A DNA stretch of 64,000 bases from Aquitalea aquatica (GCF_013911085.1 NZ_JACERN010000022.1:1-64000), one strand, 5' to 3'; shown: positions 1 through 10,545, numbered from the stretch's first letter. Numbers and translations are program-made. The notes: a model not told the origin generated them from the letters alone.

Positions 1-1
1 G

Positions 2-3000
2 GCTGTGGATACCGCCGCACCGGGTACCCCGACTGTAGTCATCGCCACCGATGCCAACAACGACGGCTTCATCAACAAGGCCGAGCAGGGCAGCGCGACG
101 ACAGACACCGTCAACATCGGCCTGCCGGCAGATGCCAAGGCGGGTGACACGCTGAACGTCACCATTAACGGTACGGCTCAGCCGGGTCATGTACTGACTG
201 CAGCTGAAATTACTGCAGGTCAGGTCGTTCTCACCCCGACCGCTCCGGCCGAGGGCGGCACGCTGACGGTGGCCGCTACCATTACCGATGTGGCTGGTAA
301 CACCTCGGCCAGCGCCAGCGACAGTGCGGTTCGAGACACCACCGCGCCGTCGGCACCGACCGTGGTCATCGCCACCGACGCCAACAATGACGGCTTCATC
401 AACAAGGCCGAGCAGGGCAGTGCCACGACTGACACCGTCAATATCGGCCTGCCGGCAGATGCCAAGGCGGGTGACACGCTGAACGTCACCATTAACGGTA
501 CTGCCCAGCCGGGTCACGTACTGACCGCTGCTGAAATCACTGCAGGTCAGGTCGTTCTCACTCCGGCTGCACCGGCCGAAGGCGGCACGCTGACGGTGGC
601 TGCTACCATCACCGATGTGGCTGGTAACACCTCGGCCAGCGCCAGCGACAGTGCAGTACGCGACACCACCGCCCCGTCGGCCCCGACTGTGGTCATTGCC
701 ACCGACGCCAATAACGACGGCTACATCAACAAGGCCGAACAAGGCAGCGCCACGACTGACACCGTCAACATCGGCCTGCCGGCAGATGCCAAGGCGGGTG
801 ACACGCTGAACGTCACCCTCAACGGCGTGGCCCAGCCGGGTCATGTACTGACTGCAGCTGAAATTACTGCAGGTCAGGTCGTTCTCACCCCGACCGCTCC
901 GGCCGAAGGCGGCACGCTGACGGTGGCTGCCACCATCACCGATCCGGCTGGTAACACCTCGGCTCAGGGTAGCGACAGCGCCAAGCTGGACACCACCGCG
1001 CCGTCCGCCCCGACCGTGGTGATCGCCACCGATGCCAACAACGACGGCTTCATCAACAAGGCCGAGCAAGGCAGTGCGACCACTGACACCGTCAACATCG
1101 GCCTGCCGAGCGATGCCAAGGCTGGCGACACGCTGAACGTCACCCTCAATGGCGTGGCGCAGCCGGGTCATGTGCTGACCGCTGCTGAAATTACTGCAGG
1201 TCAGGTTGTATTGACCCCGGCTGCCCCGGCCGAAGGCGGCACGCTGACAGTCGCCGCTACCATCACTGACGTGGCCGGTAACACCTCGGCACAGGGCAGC
1301 GACAGTGCCGTCCGGGATACCTCGGCACCGACCATTGTTATCGCCACCACCCTGGCTGGCGACAACATCGTCAACGCCGCCGAACACAACCAGCCGCTGA
1401 CCATCAGCGGTAGCACTACGGGTGTGGAAGACGGCCAGAAGGTGGACGTGGTGCTGAATGGCACTCACTACAGCGCTACGGTGACCAACAACAGCTGGAC
1501 GCTGGATGTGCCGGCGACCGACGTGGCCAAACTGGCCAATGGTCAGAGCTACACCATCACCGCCGATGTCAGCGACAAGGCTGGCAACCCGGCACCGGAA
1601 GCCAGCCACGGCCTGGCTGTGGATACCGCCGCACCGGGTACCCCGACCGTGGTGATTGCCACCGATGCCAACAACGACGGCTTCATCAACAAGGCCGAGC
1701 AAGGCAGTGCCACGACAGATACCGTCAACATCGGCCTGCCGAGCGATGCCAAGGCTGGCGACACGCTGAACGTCACCCTCAATGGCGTGGCCCAGCCGGG
1801 TCATGTCCTGACTGCTGCTGAAATCACTGCGGGCCAGGTGGTACTGACGCCGACCGCGCCGGCCGAAGGCGGCACGCTGACGGTGGCTGCTACCATCACC
1901 GATGTGGCTGGTAACACCTCGGCCAGCGCCAGCGACAGTGCAGTACGCGACACCACCGCCCCGTCGGCCCCGACTGTGGTCATTGCCACCGACGCCAATA
2001 ACGACGGCTACATCAACAAGGCCGAACAAGGCAGCGCCACGACTGACACCGTCAATATCGGCCTGCCGGCAGATGCCAAGGCGGGTGACACGCTGAACGT
2101 CACCCTCAACGGCGTGGCCCAGCCGGGTCATGTACTGACTGCAGCTGAAATCACTGCAGGTCAGGTCGTTCTCACTCCGGCAGCGCCGGCAGAAGGCGGC
2201 ACGCTGACGGTTGCCGCTACCATCACCGATGTGGCAGGTAACACCTCGGCTCAGGGCAGCGACAGCGCCAAGCTGGACACCACCGCCCCGTCGGCCCCGA
2301 CCGTGGTCATCGCCACCGATGCCAACAACGACGGCTTTATCAACAAGGCCGAACAGGGCAGCGCGACGACCGACACCGTCAATATCGGCCTGCCGAGCGA
2401 TGCCAAGGCTGGCGACACGCTGAACGTCACCCTCAATGGCGTGGCCCAGCCGGGTCATGTACTGACTGCTGCTGAAATCACTGCAGGTCAGGTCGTTCTC
2501 ACTCCGGCTGCACCGGCCGAAGGCGGCACGCTGACAGTCGCCGCTACCATCACTGACGTGGCTGGTAACACCTCGGCACAAGGCAGCGACAGCGCGGTTC
2601 GCGACACTACCGCGCCGTCGGCACCGACCGTGGTCATCGCCACCGATGCCAACAATGACGGCTTCATCAACAAGGCCGAGCAGGGCAGTGCCACTACCGA
2701 TACGGTGAACATCGGCCTGCCGGCAGATGCCAAGGCGGGTGACACGCTGAACGTCACCATCAACGGTGTGGCACAAGCTGGTCATGTACTGACTGCTGCT
2801 GAAATTACTGCAGGTCAGGTGGTATTGACGCCGACCGCGCCGGTTGAAGGTGGCACGCTGACGGTGGCCGCTACCATCACTGACGTGGCCGGAAATACCT
2901 CGGCCAGTGCCAGCGACAGCGCGGTTCGCGACACCACCGCACCGTCGGCCCCGACCGTGGTCATCGCCACCGATGCCAACAACGACGGCTTCATCAACAA

Positions 3001-6000
3001 GGCCGAACAAGGCAGCGCCACCACCGATACGGTGAACATCGGCCTGCCGAGCGATGCCAAGGCTGGCGACACGCTGAACGTCACCATTAACGGTACTGCC
3101 CAGCCGGGTCACGTACTGACCGCTGCTGAAATTACTGCAGGCCAGGTGGTGATCACCCCGACCGCGCCGGTTGAGGGCGGCACGCTGACGGTGGCTGCCA
3201 CCATCACCGATGTGGCTGGTAATACCTCGGCACAAGGTAGTGACAGCGCCGTTCGGGATACCTCGGCACCGACCATTGTTATCGCCACCACCCTGGCGGG
3301 CGACAACATCGTCAACGCCGCCGAACACAACCAGCCGCTGACCATCAGCGGTAGCACTACGGGTGTGGAAGACGGCCAGAAGGTGGACGTGGTGCTGAAC
3401 GGCACCCACTACAGCGCCACCGTGACCAACAACAGCTGGACGCTGGACGTACCGGCGACCGACGTGGCCAAACTGGCCAATGGTCAGAGCTACACCATCA
3501 CCGCCGATGTCAGCGACAAGGCTGGCAACCCGGCACCGGAAGCCAGCCACGGCCTGGCTGTGGATACCGCCGCACCGGGTACCCCGACCGTGGTGATTGC
3601 CACCGATGCCAACAACGACGGCTTCATCAACAAGGCCGAGCAAGGCAGTGCCACGACAGATACCGTCAACATCGGCCTGCCGAGCGATGCCAAGGCTGGC
3701 GACACGCTGAACGTCACCCTGAATGGCGTGGCCCAGCCGGGTCATGTACTGACTGCTGCTGAAATCAGCGCTGGCCAAGTCGTACTGACGCCGACCGCGC
3801 CGGCCGAAGGCGGCACGCTGACGGTGGCTGCTACCATCACCGATGTGGCTGGTAATACCTCGGCGCAAGGTAGTGACAGCGCCAAGCTGGATACCACCGC
3901 GCCGTCCGCCCCGACCGTCGTTATCGCCACTGACGCCAACAATGACGGCTACATCAACAAGGCCGAGCAGGGCAGCGCGACGACGGATACCGTCAACATC
4001 GGCCTGCCGGCAGATGCCAAGGCGGGCGACACGCTGAACGTCACCATCAATGGCGTAGCGCAAGCTGGTCATGTACTGACCGCAGCTGAAATTACTGCCG
4101 GTCAGGTCGTTCTCACTCCGAGCGCACCGGCTGAAGGCGGCACGCTGACGGTGGCCGCCACCATCACCGATGTGGCTGGTAACACCTCGGCCCAGGGTAG
4201 CGACAGCGCCAAGCTGGACACCACCGCCAGCATTGCCATCAGCAGTGACGGCAGCGGCAGTGATCATGTTTACAACAAGACCGAAAGCGCTGCCGCTGTG
4301 GTTAGCGGCACCACCACGGGTGTGGACGCTGGTCAGACGGTCACCGTCACCTTTACCGACAGCGCCAATCACGTGGTCACCGCTACGGCGACCGTGGCGG
4401 CCAATGGTAGCTGGACGGTTCCGGCCAGCAGCCTGAGCGGTCTGCTGGATGGTCCGGTGACAGTGAAAGCCAGCGTTAGCGATGTAGCCGGCAACCCGGC
4501 CAGCGCCAGCGTCAGCGAAGTCAAGGACACCACCGCCACCATTGCCATCAGCAGTGATGGCAGCGGCAGTGACGGTGTATTCAACAAGACCGAAAGCGCT
4601 GCGGCAGTGGTCAGCGGTACCACCACGGGTGTGGAAGCAGGTCAGACGGTCACCGTCACCTTCACCGACAGCGCCAACCACGTGGTCACCACCACGGCGA
4701 CCGTAGCAGCCAATGGCAGTTGGACCGTTCCGGCCAGCAGCCTGAGCGGTCTGGTGGATGGCGCGGTAACGGTCAAGGCCACGGTCAGCGATGTGGCCGG
4801 CAATACCGCCACCGCCAGCAATACCGACAGCAAGGATACGGTTGCCACCATTGCCATCAGCAGTGACGGCAGTGGCAGCGATCATGTCTATAACAGCACT
4901 GAAAGCAGTGCGGTGGTGGTGAGTGGCAGTACCGGCAGCGTGGAAGCCGGCCAGACCGTCACTGTCACCTTCACTGATAGCCAGGGCCATACCGCCAGCA
5001 GCACCGCCACCGTTGATAGCAATGGCAACTGGACGGCCAACCCGGCCAACCTGTCCGGCCTGACTGACGGCAGCGTCAGCGTCAGCGCCAGTGTCAGCGA
5101 CAAGGCCGGCAATACGGCTAACGCCAGTGCGGCCGAAGGCAAGACTGCCACCTTGCCGGATGCGCCGGTGGTCAGCTTCCTGTCGAATGGCTTGACCAGC
5201 CAGTACTACAACGTGAACGACAGCAAGATATCCAGCCCGCCTAGCGGCTCCACGTCCTTGAGCGTGGTGCAGGCCGACCTGCAGACGCTGAAGGCAGCTG
5301 CCACCTTTATCGCCACCAATCTGAACTATGGCGATGTGGGCGGGGTATGGCATGGCACTGCCGACTTCACCAATAACCTGGGGGCGACCGGCAATCTGTC
5401 CACCTTCCTGGGCAGCAATGCCACCAATCTGCAGCTAAACAGCAATTACACAAGTACCACGCAGTCGATCATCCAGATGAGCGGTGCCTTCAGCGCAGCA
5501 GCTGGCACTTACTATCTGAACGTAAATGCCGACGATGGCTATCAGATCATGATCGATGGCCAGATCGTGTCCTCGATGACCGGCATCCAGTCGCAGAATG
5601 CGGCACCGGCCTCGGTGACTCTGGCTGCGACGGCGGGCAACCTGCATACCATCCAGATCCTGTACTGGGATCAGGGAGGGGCGGCTGTGTTCCAGGCGGC
5701 CTTGTCCACCCAGCAGCTGGGCAATACCACAACGACAGGCGTGCAGACCATCAGCCTGACCACCAACAACACCCTGACCGCGACCGTGACGCTGGATAGT
5801 ACGGACCAGACCGATCTGAGCAAGGGTGGGGCGGTGACGATCAGCAGCAATACCGGCACCAATGTCACGCTGCACCTCAGTGGCAGCAATCTGGTGGACT
5901 CTAGCGGCACGGTATACACCTACCAGAACGGCGTGATCTACCTGCCGGTGGTGGAACCCAGCACCGGCCAGACACTGACGGTGACCGCCATGGTCAGCGA

Positions 6001-8467
6001 TGTGTACGGCAATGTCTCCAATCCGGGCAGCGGCAGCTATGCGCTGCCGACTACACCGCCGGTCAGCATTGTTGCCGACGCCAACCACGACGGCTATCTG
6101 AATGCGGCGGAAATTACCGCAGCGGGCAGCACCATCAGTTCGACGGTGCAGCTTGATCCGGCGCTGATCAGTGCTGGTGGTAGTGCCAGCATCGTGGTGG
6201 TGGATGCCGGTACCACGACAACGCTGCAAGTCGGCTCCGGCGGTACGGTAACGGGGGCTGCCAATAATGTTTCTGGTAGCTACAACGCCACGACCGGCCT
6301 GCTCACCCTGACCATGAATGCTCCGGGTGATGGCAAGGCGGTCAATGTGACCGCCACGCAGACCGACCACTACGGCATCACTTCATCGAATGGTGCTGCC
6401 GCAGCCACCGAAGACATCACCGGCCCGTCGGCACCGACCGTGGTGATTGCCACCGATGTCAACAACGATGGCTACATCAACAAGGCGGAGCAAGGCAGTG
6501 CCACCACCGATACGGTAAATATCGGCCTGCCGAGCAATGCCAAGGCTGGCGATACGCTGAATGTCACCATCAATGGCGTGGTGCAGAGCGGCCATGTACT
6601 GACGGCGGCTGAAATTACCGCAGGCAAAGTGGTGCTGACCCCGGCCGCACCGGCTGATGGCAGCACGCTGACGGTGACTGCTTCGGTCAGCGACCCGGCT
6701 GGCAATACCTCGGCCAGTGCCAGCGACAGTGCCAAGATTGATCTGACGGCACCGACCATTGCCATTGCCACCACGCTGTCCGGCGATGATGTAATCAATG
6801 CCGCCGAACACAATCAGTCGCTGCTGGTCAGCGGTAGTACGGTAGGTGTGGAAGATGGTCAGAAGGTGGATGTGGTGCTGAACAATATTCACTACAGCGC
6901 GACGGTAAGCGGGAATAGCTGGTCGGTAACCGTACCGGCTACCGATGTGGTCAAGCTGGCAGATGGCAGCGTCACGGTAACCGCGAATGTCAGCGATGCC
7001 GCCGGCAATGCCGCCACACCGGCTACCCATGGCCTGACCGTGGATACCAGCTTGCCGACCATCAACCTGGTATCGAACATCACGACGACCCAGTTGTTCA
7101 ATACCACCTGGGAAGCCACCAACCAGACAACCTCCTCGACAACTGCCGAGGGCTGGACGCTGGTGACCAGCAACGACGTTGCCCCTGGCGGTATCAATGG
7201 TTTCGAAATCTGGACCTCCAGCGACACCATGACCACGGCCAGCGGCAGCACCATTACCCCGACTTCGTCTACCGGTACTGGTAATACCCACTGGATTGAG
7301 CTGAACAACTCGACGACCAACATTATCCAGACGCTGGGCATTACCCGTACCGTTGCCACGGTGGCTGGGGCGGAATACCAGTTGTCCATGGATTTTGCCG
7401 GTCGGCCGGGTTACTCCACCGATATCAACAAGATTGGTATCTATGTGGATGGCAAGCTGGTGGCTGAATATTCGGCGACATCGGGCAGTACGCTGGATTG
7501 GCGCAATATTTCCTTCGACTTTACCGGCACCGGTGGCAACCAGGTCATTACCATTCTGACCGATACCCCGGCCAGTGCGGTTGACTCCAGTGGCCGTGGT
7601 GCCATGGTGGACAATATCGTGCTGACCCAGGGCGGTTTCCAGGCCAGCGATGCGGCAATCACCACCATTGCCCTGTCCAGCCTGATGACGGCTTCGCATC
7701 CGGTAGCGGTCAGCACGGAAACCCTGACGTTGAATATCAGCGGCCTGACCTCTGCCGAAGGAACGCCGTCACTGGTACTGCATGGCACAACCTACACGCC
7801 GGATGCTTCGGGCAACCTGACGGTAACCGGTCTGAGCCTGAGCGATCTGCAAAGCGGTTCCTTGCAGTTGTCCGGTAGCTACCATGGACAGGTCAGCTTC
7901 AATGCCACCGTGACCGCGATTGAAAGCAATGGCAATACGGCGACTTCGTCGACCGTGCCGGTGTCTTTCCTGGTGGGAGCAGGTAATGAGGTGCATGGCA
8001 CTGCAGGTACCGACTATCTGTACGCCGGCACCGGCGCCACCTTGCTGCATGGAGGGGCGGGCAACGACACCATGACCAGTGGCAGCACCGGTGTGGATAC
8101 CTTCAAGTGGGTGCTAGGTGACCAGGGCACGGTGGCAACACCGGCGGTGGATACCATCATCAACTTCAAGACCGCAGCCGTGGCCAGTGGTGGTGACAAG
8201 CTGGATCTGCGTGATTTGCTGGTAGGTGAAAGCCATAGCGGTACCGATGTCGGCAACCTCAGCAATTACCTGCACTTCACCACCAGTACCAGCAATGGGG
8301 TAACCAGCACGGTGATTCATGTCAGCGAAACCGGTAATCTGGCATCGCATGAGACCCAGCAGATTGTGCTGCAGAATGTCGATCTGACCCATAGCGGCAC
8401 CACGCTGTTGTCGGATACCCAGATCCTGCAAAACCTGCTGGGGAATGGCAAACTGATCACTGACTAA
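2..8467 (+). CDS. Giant repetitive type I-secreted adhesin (LapA/BapA-like), 5' partial
   Basis: Surface adhesin; the frame is open at the left edge, so the N-terminus (retention module and LapG cleavage site in this family) is outside the window. About 2,820 residues are visible. Seen in order: 12 type-A Ig-like units of about 109 residues (11 between nt 5 and 4220, one near 6420-6745), 3 type-B units (near 1315-1615, 3257-3556, 6750-7045), 3 type-C units (4220-5150), a PA14-like segment (about 5165-5720), a DUF642-like carbohydrate-binding-like segment (about 7080-7640), one RTX motif GGAGNDTM (near 8055), and a C-terminal VCA0849-type secretion domain ending at 8467. Each A unit contains DANNDGFINKAE or a variant, matching a 12-residue EF-hand loop. 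Neighbouring lapD, lapG and a tolC-like gene support a Lap-type biofilm adhesin. The family and C-terminal signal are clear; the ligand is unknown. Confidence 0.93.
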   Translation, partial: AVDTAAPGTPTVVIATDANNDGFINKAEQGSATTDTVNIGLPADAKAGDTLNVTINGTAQPGHVLTAAEITAGQVVLTPTAPAEGGTLTVAATITDVAGNTSASASDSAVRDTTAPSAPTVVIATDANNDGFINKAEQGSATTDTVNIGLPADAKAGDTLNVTINGTAQPGHVLTAAEITAGQVVLTPAAPAEGGTLTVAATITDVAGNTSASASDSAVRDTTAPSAPTVVIATDANNDGYINKAEQGSATTDTVNIGLPADAKAGDTLNVTLNGVAQPGHVLTAAEITAGQVVLTPTAPAEGGTLTVAATITDPAGNTSAQGSDSAKLDTTAPSAPTVVIATDANNDGFINKAEQGSATTDTVNIGLPSDAKAGDTLNVTLNGVAQPGHVLTAAEITAGQVVLTPAAPAEGGTLTVAATITDVAGNTSAQGSDSAVRDTSAPTIVIATTLAGDNIVNAAEHNQPLTISGSTTGVEDGQKVDVVLNGTHYSATVTNNSWTLDVPATDVAKLANGQSYTITADVSDKAGNPAPEASHGLAVDTAAPGTPTVVIATDANNDGFINKAEQGSATTDTVNIGLPSDAKAGDTLNVTLNGVAQPGHVLTAAEITAGQVVLTPTAPAEGGTLTVAATITDVAGNTSASASDSAVRDTTAPSAPTVVIATDANNDGYINKAEQGSATTDTVNIGLPADAKAGDTLNVTLNGVAQPGHVLTAAEITAGQVVLTPAAPAEGGTLTVAATITDVAGNTSAQGSDSAKLDTTAPSAPTVVIATDANNDGFINKAEQGSATTDTVNIGLPSDAKAGDTLNVTLNGVAQPGHVLTAAEITAGQVVLTPAAPAEGGTLTVAATITDVAGNTSAQGSDSAVRDTTAPSAPTVVIATDANNDGFINKAEQGSATTDTVNIGLPADAKAGDTLNVTINGVAQAGHVLTAAEITAGQVVLTPTAPVEGGTLTVAATITDVAGNTSASASDSAVRDTTAPSAPTVVIATDANNDGFINKAEQGSATTDTVNIGLPSDAKAGDTLNVTINGTAQPGHVLTAAEITAGQVVITPTAPVEGGTLTVAATITDVAGNTSAQGSDSAVRDTSAPTIVIATTLAGDNIVNAAEHNQPLTISGSTTGVEDGQKVDVVLNGTHYSATVTNNSWTLDVPATDVAKLANGQSYTITADVSDKAGNPAPEASHGLAVDTAAPGTPTVVIATDANNDGFINKAEQGSATTDTVNIGLPSDAKAGDTLNVTLNGVAQPGHVLTAAEISAGQVVLTPTAPAEGGTLTVAATITDVAGNTSAQGSDSAKLDTTAPSAPTVVIATDANNDGYINKAEQGSATTDTVNIGLPADAKAGDTLNVTINGVAQAGHVLTAAEITAGQVVLTPSAPAEGGTLTVAATITDVAGNTSAQGSDSAKLDTTASIAISSDGSGSDHVYNKTESAAAVVSGTTTGVDAGQTVTVTFTDSANHVVTATATVAANGSWTVPASSLSGLLDGPVTVKASVSDVAGNPASASVSEVKDTTATIAISSDGSGSDGVFNKTESAAAVVSGTTTGVEAGQTVTVTFTDSANHVVTTTATVAANGSWTVPASSLSGLVDGAVTVKATVSDVAGNTATASNTDSKDTVATIAISSDGSGSDHVYNSTESSAVVVSGSTGSVEAGQTVTVTFTDSQGHTASSTATVDSNGNWTANPANLSGLTDGSVSVSASVSDKAGNTANASAAEGKTATLPDAPVVSFLSNGLTSQYYNVNDSKISSPPSGSTSLSVVQADLQTLKAAATFIATNLNYGDVGGVWHGTADFTNNLGATGNLSTFLGSNATNLQLNSNYTSTTQSIIQMSGAFSAAAGTYYLNVNADDGYQIMIDGQIVSSMTGIQSQNAAPASVTLAATAGNLHTIQILYWDQGGAAVFQAALSTQQLGNTTTTGVQTISLTTNNTLTATVTLDSTDQTDLSKGGAVTISSNTGTNVTLHLSGSNLVDSSGTVYTYQNGVIYLPVVEPSTGQTLTVTAMVSDVYGNVSNPGSGSYALPTTPPVSIVADANHDGYLNAAEITAAGSTISSTVQLDPALISAGGSASIVVVDAGTTTTLQVGSGGTVTGAANNVSGSYNATTGLLTLTMNAPGDGKAVNVTATQTDHYGITSSNGAAAATEDITGPSAPTVVIATDVNNDGYINKAEQGSATTDTVNIGLPSNAKAGDTLNVTINGVVQSGHVLTAAEITAGKVVLTPAAPADGSTLTVTASVSDPAGNTSASASDSAKIDLTAPTIAIATTLSGDDVINAAEHNQSLLVSGSTVGVEDGQKVDVVLNNIHYSATVSGNSWSVTVPATDVVKLADGSVTVTANVSDAAGNAATPATHGLTVDTSLPTINLVSNITTTQLFNTTWEATNQTTSSTTAEGWTLVTSNDVAPGGINGFEIWTSSDTMTTASGSTITPTSSTGTGNTHWIELNNSTTNIIQTLGITRTVATVAGAEYQLSMDFAGRPGYSTDINKIGIYVDGKLVAEYSATSGSTLDWRNISFDFTGTGGNQVITILTDTPASAVDSSGRGAMVDNIVLTQGGFQASDAAITTIALSSLMTASHPVAVSTETLTLNISGLTSAEGTPSLVLHGTTYTPDASGNLTVTGLSLSDLQSGSLQLSGSYHGQVSFNATVTAIESNGNTATSSTVPVSFLVGAGNEVHGTAGTDYLYAGTGATLLHGGAGNDTMTSGSTGVDTFKWVLGDQGTVATPAVDTIINFKTAAVASGGDKLDLRDLLVGESHSGTDVGNLSNYLHFTTSTSNGVTSTVIHVSETGNLASHETQQIVLQNVDLTHSGTTLLSDTQILQNLLGNGKLITD
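5..4220 (+). repeat. Tandem Ig-like repeat array (about 327-bp units, near-identical DNA)
   Basis: Eleven type-A units of about 327 bp follow each other, interrupted by two type-B units. Identity holds at the DNA level as well as the protein level; the stretch starting ggctgtggataccgccgcac recurs at about 1, 1612 and 3553. This gives a higher-order pattern: 4 A units plus B, then 5 A units plus B, then 2 A units. Such arrays can change length by recombination and are often misassembled. Confidence 0.9.
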
Positions 8468-8485
8468 GCCAGCCCTAGTCTCAAC

Positions 8486-8517
8486 AGCCGACAGCCTGAC
8501 ACGCTGTCGGCTTTTTT
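8486..8517 (+). terminator. Rho-independent terminator of the adhesin gene
   Basis: A perfect 10-bp stem, agccgacagc (8486-8495) and gctgtcggct (8503-8512), has a 7-nt loop and runs into a T tract at 8512-8517. It lies 19 bp after the adhesin stop codon. Confidence 0.93.
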
Positions 8518-8555
8518 ATTGCAGTCAGTATTGACTGCGCCCTATCACGGATATG

Positions 8556-8589
8556 AAAAACCCCCGCGTCCAGTGGCTGGAGGCGGGGG
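8556..8589 (-). terminator. Rho-independent terminator of lapGD
   Basis: Stem cccccgc (8561-8567) pairs with gcggggg (8583-8589). On the minus strand it is followed by five T residues (A at 8556-8560). It sits 27 bp downstream of the lapD stop and faces the adhesin terminator, separating the convergent units. Confidence 0.88.
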
Positions 8590-8616
8590 GTTGATTGCTG
8601 GGCCTGGTGAATGGAC

Positions 8617-10545
8617 TCAGCTGATGGCCGGCCCGGTCAGGCAGTGCACGCCCATCTCGATAAGGGCTGTTGCGTCGGCCGTATCGTTGACGCCCTTGGC
8701 CTCCAGCCATACGCCCATCAGCGAGGCCATGCGCAGCAAACCACGCAACAAGGCAGCACGGCCTTCATCGCTGTGCATGCCCTGGGTGAGCGTGTTGTCC
8801 AGCACCAGGTAGCTGATGCTGGCTTCATGTGTTCGCGCCACCAGCGCCATATTGTGGCCCTGAATTTCTACCGCCAGTTGATGGCCTGCCGGGCGAATGG
8901 CGCGGCTGAAGGCGATGAAGTGCTCCCAATGCTCGTCCAGCCCGGTTTCGTGAAACTCGAAATTGATCTGGCGCTGCGGGTGCTGCTGCAGCAAGTGCAG
9001 GATGGTGGGCAGGAATTCGGGATGATGCAGCGAGGCCGGTGACATATTCACCGCCAGTACCCCCTGTGGCCCCTGCTGCAATGCCAGCGTCAGGGTATTG
9101 ATATCCAGCCGGTGGATCAGCCCCAGCCGGGCGGCCTGGGATACCAGTCGCAGCGCACTCATGGCCGGAACCAGTCCGCTGGCTGGGCGGAACAGCATGC
9201 CCTCGTGCCACAGTACCTGCTTGTCCGGGTCGCATACCGGATACCAGCGCAGCTGCAGCGAATTGTCCTGGCAGACGGTTTCCAATAGCTGTTTCCAGTC
9301 GAAATCGCTGGTTTGCTGTGGATTGCCGGCCCCGTCATCCAGCTTCCAGCTGTTGAGCGGCTGGGCTTCGGCCACGCTCAGGCTGTTGCTGGCACGAGTC
9401 AGGACTTCGCCCAGCTTGTCGCCGCTCTGGAAGTGGGTGATACCAATATGGCCAAGGCCGGGCTGGTCGGACAGCTCCATCGTCCAGTACACCGGCCATA
9501 GCAGGCAGAGCTCATCGGCCAGCTTGCAGGCTTGCTCGACACCCAGTTCGGGACAGAACAGGGCAAAGTCGGCACCGCGCAGGCGGGTGGCCATCCAGCC
9601 ACGGTTGTGCTGGCACTGGGTGGACAGATCGTCTGCCACCCGTTTGAGCAGGGCATCGGTACGGCGGCCACCCAGGCGCTGGTTGAGCTCGGCCAGACCG
9701 GCGATGCGAATCAGCAGCAGATGTCCGTTGGCCGGGTCGGCTTGTGGGTCGAGCAGGCTGGAGAAGCGCTGCTCGAAGGCTTCGCGGTTGGGCAGGCCGG
9801 TGCTGCTGTCGGTCAGCGCGGCACGCCGCAGCTGATCTACCTCGTCGCGCAGGCCAAGCAGGTAGTTTTGCAGTCGCTCTACCATGGTGTTCATTGCCGT
9901 GGCGACTTCGGCCAGTTCGGGGATGCCGGGAATGGGAATACGCATGAAGCGCTGTTCGCTGATGGCATGGGCCTGTTCGACCACCGCATGCAGTTGTCTG
10001 CGCAGGCTGCGAATATCGAAAAAGCCAAGCAGGCCGGCCACCAGGCCAATGACGACCAGCCAGAACACGGTTTGCAGCGCCCCCAGCCAGAGCGAGTTGT
10101 AGGCATAGCCCAGGTGGGCCACCACCACGATGCGGCCGGCCTGCAGCCAGCCATTGCTGACCTGGGCCTGGCCGCTTTGCGGCCTGAGCGGCAGCAGGCG
10201 GTGAAACCAGGTGGGCGTGTCTTCCAAACCGTTGCTATTGCGTAGGCGGATGGCGGCATCGGCCGGTACGCCTTCCCAGCGGACCTCGGCGAAATGCCCT
10301 TGTTCGAAGGCGGCGCTGAGCAGGGTTTGCGCCATGACCGGATCAGCCTTGTACTGGGTGACCATCAGTGCCAGCGAGTTGGCGGTATCGGCGCTTTGGG
10401 CGCTCAGTTGCTGCTCCAGGTAATTGCGGGCATTCAGCAGATTGGCAATCAGCGCGCCGCCAATAGACAGGGTGACCAGCAGCAGCAGCAGCAGCCACAG
10501 GCGCTGCACCAGAGAAAGTTTGCGTGTAATCACGGGCATGCTCAA
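8617..10545 (-). CDS. lapD: c-di-GMP receptor LapD (degenerate GGDEF-EAL)
   Basis: Inner-membrane receptor that, in the known Lap systems, binds c-di-GMP inside the cell and sequesters the protease LapG in the periplasm, keeping the adhesin on the surface. The 642 residues show TM1 (about 10-33), a LapD/MoxY-type periplasmic domain with the late GW motif (near 137), TM2 (about 152-176), HAMP (about 177-230), a GGDEF domain and an EAL domain. Both catalytic signatures are degenerate: RGADF replaces RGGDEF and EGML replaces EALL. This fits a receptor rather than an enzyme. The start overlaps the lapG stop by 4 bp, indicating translational coupling. Confidence 0.93.
   Translation of the reverse strand: MSMPVITRKLSLVQRLWLLLLLLVTLSIGGALIANLLNARNYLEQQLSAQSADTANSLALMVTQYKADPVMAQTLLSAAFEQGHFAEVRWEGVPADAAIRLRNSNGLEDTPTWFHRLLPLRPQSGQAQVSNGWLQAGRIVVVAHLGYAYNSLWLGALQTVFWLVVIGLVAGLLGFFDIRSLRRQLHAVVEQAHAISEQRFMRIPIPGIPELAEVATAMNTMVERLQNYLLGLRDEVDQLRRAALTDSSTGLPNREAFEQRFSSLLDPQADPANGHLLLIRIAGLAELNQRLGGRRTDALLKRVADDLSTQCQHNRGWMATRLRGADFALFCPELGVEQACKLADELCLLWPVYWTMELSDQPGLGHIGITHFQSGDKLGEVLTRASNSLSVAEAQPLNSWKLDDGAGNPQQTSDFDWKQLLETVCQDNSLQLRWYPVCDPDKQVLWHEGMLFRPASGLVPAMSALRLVSQAARLGLIHRLDINTLTLALQQGPQGVLAVNMSPASLHHPEFLPTILHLLQQHPQRQINFEFHETGLDEHWEHFIAFSRAIRPAGHQLAVEIQGHNMALVARTHEASISYLVLDNTLTQGMHSDEGRAALLRGLLRMASLMGVWLEAKGVNDTADATALIEMGVHCLTGPAIS

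Noticed and set aside
5435-7699. Long open minus-strand frames of 311 and 438 codons opposite the adhesin
   Set aside because: They are frame shadows created by the biased codons of the adhesin; no ribosome binding site or family pattern supports them.
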